From: an uncultured Clostridia bacterium
GTDB taxonomy: Bacteria > Bacillota > Clostridia > Lachnospirales > CAG-274
DNA length: 7,728 nt
Reading direction: 5' to 3'
NCBI GenBank assembly: GCA_947629215.1
Contig: CANRCU010000103.1
Coordinates: 1-7,728, forward strand
The position numbers and the translations under genes were made by a program. The notes under the pieces were generated by a model. It was given only the letters and a program-made list of their open reading frames with translations, was not told where the DNA came from and did not search any database. Shown piece by piece: positions 1-4,627 of this stretch; within the stretch, counting starts at the first letter, position 1, and each line of letters starts with the position of its first letter.

Positions 1-1015
1 GCATGACCGAAAACGTCAGCCCGCAAACAGCCGCCGCCGTATCCGTCATTTCGGTTATGCCCTTTTCGCCGAGCGGTTCGGACAAAGCCGCGGCAATGCG
101 GAACATCAGCGTTATCACCAGCACCTTTACAAGCGGCGCAATGCAGCATATGGCAATAAATATCATGACCGCCGAGCCGAAGCCGCTTTTTACCGCCGTT
201 ATAAGCGTAAAAACATTGTCTGCGCCTGCGGCAAACACATCGCCCACAACGGGTACAGCCTTTATCGCGGAAACAGCGGTCTTTTGCGCAAGGGTATCCG
301 CTCCGACAGTTGCCGCGCGTTCAACAGCCAATATAGCGCCGAACGCCAGCCCGAAACACTTCATACCAACACCAATGCCGCTGCTTATCAGCTTTGAAAG
401 CCTTGTCAACGCCCCCTGCGGCGAGATACGGTCGATAAGTCCGCAAACGGCATAAAACCCTATGCACGGCAGTATCAGTTTTTTCACCGCCCAAGTCAGA
501 AAGTTGAGCGCGGCATACATCACCGCAGCCGAAGCGCTGCCAAGCGCCGCCCTTCCGCTCACGACCAGCAGCGCCGTCATTATCGGCACAGCCGTGCCTT
601 CAAAGCCCAACAGCATATCCGAAAAACTTGTCATTATACCGCTTACACGGCTTATCGCCTTTAAACAAAGCCCCGCCGACAAAATACGCCCTATCATAAA
701 CGACATAAACTCCGCGCCCCTGCCGCCGCCGAAGTTCAGCGCAGCCGTCAGACCGCTGAGCATACATATCATAAGCAGACCTTTGATAATGCCTGCGCAC
801 TCTCTTATTTCGTCAAGAATAAGTTTTTTCGGCTCTAACCGCTCTTTAAGGTATCCGAGATCCCCCTGCATGGTTTTTTTGAACACCGTTTTGAAATCGC
901 CGTGCTTATCAAGGTCGCCCATATTGAAAATATCATAGTATTCGCTTGCAACATCCGCATAACAGGGGCTTGCCGTCATTAGCGCAAGCAATATCATAAT
1001 AATTATCTTTTTCAT
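1..1015 (-). CDS. spoIIIAE: Stage III sporulation protein AE, 3' end cut off by the window
   Basis: SpoIIIAE is a polytopic membrane protein of the SpoIIIA-SpoIIQ complex that links mother cell and forespore after engulfment. In Bacillus it is needed for late forespore gene expression under sigma-G. The 338 codons seen begin with a clear signal peptide: a Lys-Lys start, a hydrophobic run and a likely cleavage after CYA at about residue 20. A short soluble stretch (21-65) follows, then several hydrophobic segments at about 75-95, 105-125, 140-175, 180-195, 220-232 and 282-305, with family-like text such as LTRLSKLISSGIG near 203-215. The ATG is at 1015, preceded by GGAGG at 1023-1027 with 7-nt spacing, and starts 3 nt after the spoIIIAD stop. 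The family is usually around 390-400 residues, so roughly the last 50-60 are outside the window. The reading frame is open right to the edge. The identification rests on operon position, the signal peptide and the membrane pattern. Confidence 0.93.
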   Translation of the reverse strand, partial: MKKIIIMILLALMTASPCYADVASEYYDIFNMGDLDKHGDFKTVFKKTMQGDLGYLKERLEPKKLILDEIRECAGIIKGLLMICMLSGLTAALNFGGGRGAEFMSFMIGRILSAGLCLKAISRVSGIMTSFSDMLLGFEGTAVPIMTALLVVSGRAALGSASAAVMYAALNFLTWAVKKLILPCIGFYAVCGLIDRISPQGALTRLSKLISSGIGVGMKCFGLAFGAILAVERAATVGADTLAQKTAVSAIKAVPVVGDVFAAGADNVFTLITAVKSGFGSAVMIFIAICCIAPLVKVLVITLMFRIAAALSEPLGEKGITEMTDTAAAVCGLTFSVM

Positions 1016-1018
1016 GCC

Positions 1019-1408
1019 CTAACCTCCGAAAAAAGCCGATATTAGCTTTAGCATATCGGATATGAGCGGCAGAGCATACACGGCTATAAGCACCTTTGCC
1101 GCCGTTTCTATCTTGTCGCCCATAGCTTTTTGCCCCGCATCCGCACATATCTGCGCCGTCATCTGCGCTATAAAAGATATAGCCGTTACTTTTAAAAGCA
1201 TGGCTGCATAGCCGCTGCCGCCGTCAAGCTGCCCGAACATCTCGGTCATACATTCGGCGACCGTCTTGAATTTTGGCAGCAGATACAGCAAGACGGCTGC
1301 TCCTGCCGCCACCGACAGGGATATAGCCGCCCAAGGCGCATACCTGTCCAAAACCGATGCAAAAACGGCTGCGCAAAGGACAAATGCGGCTATTTTAAAT
1401 ATCTCCAT
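1019..1408 (-). CDS. spoIIIAD: Stage III sporulation protein AD
   Basis: This is a small integral membrane protein of the SpoIIIA channel complex, acting in the mother-cell membrane around the engulfed forespore. The product is 129 residues, close to the 133 of B. subtilis. It has hydrophobic segments at about 3-20, 27-45, 70-85 and 103-125. The stretch DAGQKAMGDKIETAAKVLI (about 90-108) closely matches the family signature with DAGQ and KIELAGK. A GTG at 1417 would extend it by three residues, but the SD-like AGGTGAG at 1413-1419 overlaps that GTG and is properly spaced for the ATG at 1408, so I chose the ATG. The gene starts 9 nt after the spoIIIAC stop and its end contains the SD of spoIIIAE, which suggests coupled translation. 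Confidence 0.95.
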   Translation of the reverse strand: MEIFKIAAFVLCAAVFASVLDRYAPWAAISLSVAAGAAVLLYLLPKFKTVAECMTEMFGQLDGGSGYAAMLLKVTAISFIAQMTAQICADAGQKAMGDKIETAAKVLIAVYALPLISDMLKLISAFFGG

Positions 1409-1412
1409 GATA

Positions 1413-1419
1413 CTCACCT
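1413..1419 (-). promoter_or_regulatory. Shine-Dalgarno that decides the spoIIIAD start
   Basis: AGGTGAG read on the minus strand lies 4 nt before the ATG at 1408 and overlaps the spoIIIAC stop codon. It also overlaps the alternative GTG at 1415-1417, which could not use it. This favours the ATG. Confidence 0.6.
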
Positions 1420-1612
1420 ATAAATTGAACAGCGTTTCAACGGTATTGAACAGCTCGTTTATGTAATTTATTATCCAGTAAAGCACCACCACAAGCCCCG
1501 CAAGCGTTGTCATCATTGCCTGTTCCTCACGTCCCGCCCGTATAAGCACCTGATCCAGCACAGCCACAAGTATGCCGACAGCCGCTATCCTGAAAATTAT
1601 ATTTACGTCCAT
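1418..1612 (-). CDS. spoIIIAC: Stage III sporulation protein AC
   Basis: This is a very small membrane protein of the SpoIIIA complex, paired with SpoIIIAD in the operon and the two being distantly similar to each other. The product is 64 residues (B. subtilis: 68). It begins MDVNIIFRIAAVGILVA, matching the family's DVNVIFQIAGVGIVVA start. There are two membrane segments, at about 5-23 and 34-50, joined by a short polar loop with GREEQA where B. subtilis has GKKEYA. The frame stays open upstream to 1663, but the ATG at 1612 has GGAGGGG at 1618-1624 at good spacing, and the family begins there. It starts 17 nt after the end of spoIIIAB. The extra 17 codons of the longer frame overlap spoIIIAB and have no family support. 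Confidence 0.95.
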   Translation of the reverse strand: MDVNIIFRIAAVGILVAVLDQVLIRAGREEQAMMTTLAGLVVVLYWIINYINELFNTVETLFNL

Positions 1613-1617
1613 TTCTT

Positions 1618-1624
1618 CCCCTCC
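1618..1624 (-). promoter_or_regulatory. Shine-Dalgarno that decides the spoIIIAC start
   Basis: GGAGGGG on the minus strand, with its GGAGG core 7 nt upstream of the ATG at 1612, selects this internal start over the longer open frame reaching 1663. Confidence 0.75.
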
Positions 1625-1629
1625 GCAGC

Positions 1630-2130
1630 TCATATCAGTATAACGGCAGCCGCTATACCGCACATTATCAACAGTTTCATATCCACCGCTCTGAACCTGT
1701 CCAGCCTGCGCGTCAGTCTTTCTTCACATATTTCGGCGGAGCGTATGATGTTATCGACGGTTTTCAGCTGCATAGACCTGTCGGTCATACCGATACAGCC
1801 GCCGAAAGGCAAAAATGCCGTTATCTCCTCGCCCGAAAGCGGCAGCAAAGAAATACTCTTTCGCCAAAGCTCTGCGGCAGGCTGTCTTTTGGCAAGCCCT
1901 TCGGCAAAATACAAAAGCGCCTCCTCCGAATACCCACGGCGGGTCTTGATAAGCTCCGTCATTATCTCGTCAAGCGGCATTGCCGAAAAACTTATATATG
2001 ACGATATGTAAAGCATCGTTTCACGCATTTCGCGCAGCAGAGCAAGTCTGTTTTTCAGCGCCGCAAATTTATTCAGCGCAAAAGCGGCTGCGGCGGCTAT
2101 GACCATAAATGCGCCCGATATTTTCAGCAT
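1630..2130 (-). CDS. spoIIIAB: Stage III sporulation protein AB
   Basis: SpoIIIAB is thought to be the membrane partner of the ATPase SpoIIIAA. The family has been compared to the GspF/PilC platform proteins of type II secretion and type IV pilus systems. The product is 166 residues (B. subtilis: 171). It has a hydrophobic N-terminal segment (about 5-20), a long helical cytoplasmic region with a LREMRETMLYISSYISF stretch typical of the family near 33-49, an FGGCIGMTDR motif near 108-117, and a C-terminal membrane anchor at about 152-166. Its ATG at 2130 overlaps the last 7 nt of spoIIIAA (ATGCTGA), so translation of the two is probably coupled. No other start is plausible because the frame begins there. 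Confidence 0.95.
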   Translation of the reverse strand: MLKISGAFMVIAAAAAFALNKFAALKNRLALLREMRETMLYISSYISFSAMPLDEIMTELIKTRRGYSEEALLYFAEGLAKRQPAAELWRKSISLLPLSGEEITAFLPFGGCIGMTDRSMQLKTVDNIIRSAEICEERLTRRLDRFRAVDMKLLIMCGIAAAVILI

Positions 2131-2996
2131 ATTTTCTCACGCTCCGCATCGTATATATTGGCTATAACGCCCTTGCCGCGCAAAAAAACTATCCTTTCAA
2201 ACAGCCTGTCCTCTATTAGCGGCAGTATATATTTTCTTTTACACAATGTTTCAAGGTCGTCCGAATGTACGGTGCAAATGACTGCCGAACCGCCCGTAAC
2301 AGCGTTATTTACCGCCTGAATATCGGCTTTTTCGCCTATTTCGTCAAGCGCTATCAGCTCCGGTGCAAGGCTCCTTAACGCCATTGTCACCCCGACAGCC
2401 TTGCCGCAGCCGCTCAGAACATCGCTGCATCTCCCGACATCATGCCCCGTGTTTCCGTCGGCATCAAGGCAGGCTATTTCGCTGCGTTCGTCTATAACGG
2501 CTGTATTTATGCCGCTGTCGCTCAACTGCCGCACAATATCTCTCAAAAGCGTTGTCTTTCCGCAAAGCGGCGGCGAAACGAGCATTGTGTTCCTGACCCT
2601 GCCGTTATTTAAGATATATGGCAGCAGCTTGTCCGCGCAGCCGTTTACAGGGCGTGAAAGACGTATATTAAGGCTTGATACCGTTCTTATGCCGCGGCTC
2701 TCGCCGTCCGAAAACACCACCCGACCGCCAATGCCCACACGCAAGCCGCCTGCGGTTATAAAGCCGCGCGCAATATCCGACGCATAGGCATAAAGCGAAT
2801 ATCCGCAAAGCAATTCAAGCGTTTCTTTCAAAACAACAGCCGTGACAGGATAGTCTATCTCTTCATACCCGTCCGGATAGCGCAAAACTGCATTTCTGCC
2901 TGCGCGCAGCCTTATTTCAAGCGCTTTTTCCATCTGCTGCCCGTTCAAGGCATAATACAGACCTTCGGGCAGGTATTTTTTAAGTTTTTCTCTCAT
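2124..2996 (-). CDS. spoIIIAA: Stage III sporulation protein AA, secretion-type ATPase
   Basis: SpoIIIAA is a cytoplasmic P-loop ATPase related to the ATPases of type II and type IV secretion systems. It is presumed to energise the SpoIIIA-SpoIIQ complex in the mother cell. With the ATG at 2996 the product is 290 residues (B. subtilis: 307). Visible motifs are Walker A SPPLCGKTT at 141-149, a VIDERSE stretch at 168-174, the Walker B region LIALDEIGE at 215-222 with Asp218-Glu219, and a TVHSDD segment at 242-247 where a histidine box sits in related ATPases. The frame also has an ATG at 3017, adding seven residues, but that codon has no SD. The ATG at 2996 follows AAAGGAGAG at 3005-3013. It is the first gene of the operon, and its last 7 nt overlap spoIIIAB. 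A candidate sigma-E promoter lies about 75 nt upstream. Confidence 0.95.
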   Translation of the reverse strand: MREKLKKYLPEGLYYALNGQQMEKALEIRLRAGRNAVLRYPDGYEEIDYPVTAVVLKETLELLCGYSLYAYASDIARGFITAGGLRVGIGGRVVFSDGESRGIRTVSSLNIRLSRPVNGCADKLLPYILNNGRVRNTMLVSPPLCGKTTLLRDIVRQLSDSGINTAVIDERSEIACLDADGNTGHDVGRCSDVLSGCGKAVGVTMALRSLAPELIALDEIGEKADIQAVNNAVTGGSAVICTVHSDDLETLCKRKYILPLIEDRLFERIVFLRGKGVIANIYDAEREKIC

Positions 2997-3004
2997 ATGG
3001 CTTT

Positions 3005-3013
3005 CTCTCCTTT
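3005..3013 (-). promoter_or_regulatory. Shine-Dalgarno that decides the spoIIIAA start
   Basis: AAAGGAGAG on the minus strand, with the AGGAG core 10 nt before the ATG at 2996, a slightly long but usable spacing. It overlaps the codons that would follow the alternative ATG at 3017, which has no SD of its own. Confidence 0.6.
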
Positions 3014-3065
3014 GCATGCTCTTATCGGTGCGCCGCCGACAAGCCGTTAAATTTTCGTTTGATTA

Positions 3066-3094
3066 AGATTATGCCGCATATCACAGTGATATGC
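3066..3094 (-). promoter_or_regulatory. Candidate sigma-E promoter for the spoIIIA operon
   Basis: On the minus strand GCATATC (3088-3094) is followed by a 14-nt spacer and CATAATCT (3066-3073). This fits the sigma-E pattern known from Bacillus, roughly KMATATT, 14-15 nt, CATACAHT: 6 of 7 positions match in the -35 and 5 of 8 in the -10. Transcription would start near 3059, giving a leader of about 60 nt before spoIIIAA. In B. subtilis spoIIIA is a sigma-E operon, so the site is expected here. It is a pattern match only. Confidence 0.5.
3076..3094. repeat. Perfect 19-nt palindrome in the spoIIIA-spoIIGA intergenic region
   Basis: GCATATCAC, a single A, then GTGATATGC: two 9-nt arms that are exact reverse complements. 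The right arm is also the candidate sigma-E -35 element of spoIIIAA and the rest covers most of that promoter's spacer. This geometry suits a homodimeric regulator, or the palindrome may partly reflect the -35 sequence itself. I do not recognise it as the binding site of a particular regulator. Confidence 0.7.
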
Positions 3095-3106
3095 CCAAAA
3101 TTTTCG

Positions 3107-3116
3107 TGTCGGAAAA
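3107..3116 (+). promoter_or_regulatory. Possible degenerate Spo0A box upstream of spoIIGA
   Basis: TGTCGGAAAA matches the 0A-box core TGNCGAA at 6 of 7 positions. It lies about 70 nt before the proposed spoIIGA transcription start, in the range where Spo0A binds upstream of B. subtilis spoIIG. The region between it and the -35 has only poorer matches (TTGCCGTC at 3121-3128). Weak evidence. Confidence 0.22.
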
Positions 3117-3139
3117 TGTTTTGCCGTCTTTCAATCTAA

Positions 3140-3172
3140 TTTACAAAAAAATCCCGAAATACGGCTTATACT
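3140..3172 (+). promoter_or_regulatory. Candidate spoIIGA promoter with an unusually long spacer
   Basis: TTTACA (3140-3145, 5 of 6 to the sigma-A -35) and TATACT (3167-3172, 5 of 6 to the -10) are separated by 21 nt rather than 17. The B. subtilis spoIIG promoter is known for a 22-nt spacer that only works with Spo0A-phosphate, so a similar layout is plausible. The start would be near 3179, leaving only about 15 nt before the ATG. That is tight, so the true promoter may lie elsewhere. Confidence 0.35.
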
Positions 3173-3183
3173 TATTTTCGGGA
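3152..3183. repeat. Inverted repeat spanning the spoIIGA -10 and ribosome binding site
   Basis: TCCCGAAA (3152-3159) and TTTCGGGA (3176-3183) are perfect 8-nt reverse complements separated by 16 nt. The right arm contains the first part of the spoIIGA SD (from 3180). In any transcript starting upstream of about 3150 this hairpin would cover the SD. If transcription starts near 3179, it exists only as a DNA dyad around the -10. Confidence 0.5.
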
Positions 3184-3189
3184 AGTGAT
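3180..3189 (+). promoter_or_regulatory. Shine-Dalgarno that decides the spoIIGA start
   Basis: GGGAAGTGAT matches the anti-SD complement AGGAGGTGAT at 8 of 10 positions and ends 4 nt before the ATG at 3194. The upstream in-frame GTG at 3185 lies inside this SD and is therefore not a likely start. Confidence 0.55.
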
Positions 3190-3193
3190 AAAA

Positions 3194-3919
3194 ATGCAGC
3201 TCTACGGTGATATTTTCTTTCTTTACAACCTGATAATGGATTATATCGTGCTGAAGATGACCCTTATACTCTGGGGCAGCGGCAAAAACAGGCTGTTTTT
3301 ATGGTGCATCGCCGCAAATATCTGTTATACGGCATCTGTATGCGTTATAGGTATTTCCCCCGTGATGCCGTTTGTTTTTTTGGCGGCTGCGCTTTTTTTC
3401 GGGGCAAGACCTCATACGCCGCTGCGGTTTTTCGGTATGCTGATAACGGCATATTCGGTCACTTTTCTGCTTGGCAGCCTTTCGCTCGGGGCAATGGCGC
3501 TTTTCGGTCTGGACGGCTCGGTCACGGTCATATTCGCCACGGTGCTGCTTTTTCTGCTGAAAAAAATATCCGACAGCCCGAAACTTTGCGAAATATCGGG
3601 GCTGCACAGGCTTGAAATATTTTCGGGCGGAAAAAGTGTTGTGCTGACCGCACTTTCCGACAGCGGGAACGGGCTTGAAATAAACGGCTCGCCCGTTGTT
3701 ATAGCCGATAAAAAAGCCGTTTCGCCGCTGCTGCCTTACATAAAAGACACCTTCCCCCACCCGTGCCGCACGGTCACGGGCGAAGCCGAACTTATTTGTT
3801 TTTATGCAGATACAAAAATAGACGAAAAAACGGGCAGAAACTGCATAGCCATCAGCAGCACGCCCATAAACGGCAGTTTTGAAGCGCTTATCAATACGGA
3901 ATTATTAAAGGAGATGTAA
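3194..3919 (+). CDS. spoIIGA: Pro-sigma-E processing aspartic protease SpoIIGA
   Basis: SpoIIGA is the membrane-embedded aspartic protease that removes the pro-sequence from pro-sigma-E in the mother cell, after a signal from the forespore (SpoIIR in Bacillus). The product is 241 residues, shorter than the 309 of B. subtilis. It starts MQLYGDIFFLYNLIMDYIVL, a typical family start, and has about five hydrophobic segments (5-26, 34-52, 56-70, 78-104, 108-123). A cytoplasmic protease domain follows from about 130. The catalytic motif is SDSGNGL at 155-161 with Asp156 as the predicted active aspartate; one DSGN/DTGN motif per chain implies a dimeric active site. The ATG at 3194 is preferred over GTG at 3185 because the SD overlaps the latter. 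The stop is 3 nt before sigE, so protease and substrate are made from one transcript. The shorter length comes mainly from the loop regions and C terminus. Confidence 0.93.
   Translation: MQLYGDIFFLYNLIMDYIVLKMTLILWGSGKNRLFLWCIAANICYTASVCVIGISPVMPFVFLAAALFFGARPHTPLRFFGMLITAYSVTFLLGSLSLGAMALFGLDGSVTVIFATVLLFLLKKISDSPKLCEISGLHRLEIFSGGKSVVLTALSDSGNGLEINGSPVVIADKKAVSPLLPYIKDTFPHPCRTVTGEAELICFYADTKIDEKTGRNCIAISSTPINGSFEALINTELLKEM
3907..3916 (+). promoter_or_regulatory. Shine-Dalgarno of sigE
   Basis: AAAGGAGATG lies inside the last codons of spoIIGA, with GGAG (3910-3913) 9 nt before the sigE ATG at 3923. Its position indicates coupled translation of the two genes. Confidence 0.75.
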
Positions 3920-3922
3920 AAT

Positions 3923-4624
3923 ATGCCGATAAAAATTATTCTAAGACTTTTGGGTCTGACGGGCAAAAGGGGCGTTTATTACATAGGCAGCTCAAACACG
4001 CTGCCCGCGCCGCTTTCGCCGCAGGAAGAAGCAGAGCTTATAGCCGAACTTTCGGGCGCAAATGCCGACTCTGCCAAAAAAACGCTTATAGAAAAAAATC
4101 TGCGGCTGGTCGTCTACATAGCCAAAAAATTCGAAAACACGGGCATAAACATAGAGGACCTTATATCCATAGGCTCTATCGGGCTTATCAAGGCGATAAA
4201 CACATTCAAAGCGGATAAAAATATCAAACTTGCGACCTATGCTTCACGCTGCATAGAAAATGAAATACTCATGTATCTTAGGCGAGCCTCACGCAGAAAG
4301 ACCGAAATTTCAATAGACGAACCGCTGAATGTGGACTGGGAGGGCAACGAGCTGCTGCTTTCCGACATACTCGGCACGGATGTTGATATTATCTACAAAG
4401 ATATAGAATGGGAAGTCGACAAACAATTGCTGAACACAGCCCTGAGCAAGCTTTCGGAACGTGAACGCGAGATAATAGAGTTAAGATTCGGGCTATACCC
4501 AAAAAGAAAGGAAAAAACACAAAAAGAAGTCGCGGATATGCTTGGCATAAGCCAAAGCTATATCTCACGACTTGAAAAAAAGATAATCGGCAGACTTAAA
4601 AAAGAAATAATGAAATTGTTATAG
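3923..4624 (+). CDS. sigE: RNA polymerase sporulation sigma factor E, made as a pro-protein
   Basis: Sigma-E is the first mother-cell specific sigma factor of sporulation. It directs core RNA polymerase to engulfment, coat and spoIIIA genes. The 233-residue product is nearly identical to the family over its core: LRLVVYIAKKFENTGINIEDL at about 60-80 (region 2), IKLATYASRCIENEILMYLR at 101-120 (regions 2.3-2.4), DEPLNVDWEGNELLLSDILGTD at 132-153, and the helix-turn-helix with TQKEVADMLGISQSYISRLE at 199-218 (region 4.2). The YYIG at 19-22 marks the processing region, so the pro-sequence is about 19-21 residues, compared with roughly 27 in B. subtilis. The partner protease SpoIIGA is encoded directly upstream, 3 nt away. 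sigG, which follows sigE in Bacillus and many Clostridia, is not present. The stop codon is 3 nt from the stop of the convergent membrane protein gene. Confidence 0.97.
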   Translation: MPIKIILRLLGLTGKRGVYYIGSSNTLPAPLSPQEEAELIAELSGANADSAKKTLIEKNLRLVVYIAKKFENTGINIEDLISIGSIGLIKAINTFKADKNIKLATYASRCIENEILMYLRRASRRKTEISIDEPLNVDWEGNELLLSDILGTDVDIIYKDIEWEVDKQLLNTALSKLSEREREIIELRFGLYPKRKEKTQKEVADMLGISQSYISRLEKKIIGRLKKEIMKLL

Positions 4625-4627
4625 GCG

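Noticed and set aside
3..938. Two plus-strand open frames opposite spoIIIAE
   Set aside because: They are antisense shadows of spoIIIAE; the minus-strand frame has a signal peptide, an SD and the expected operon position.
3299..3760. 153-codon minus-strand frame inside spoIIGA
   Set aside because: Low-complexity, Arg/Gln/Lys-rich translation opposite a gene with a clear catalytic motif; no ribosome binding site.
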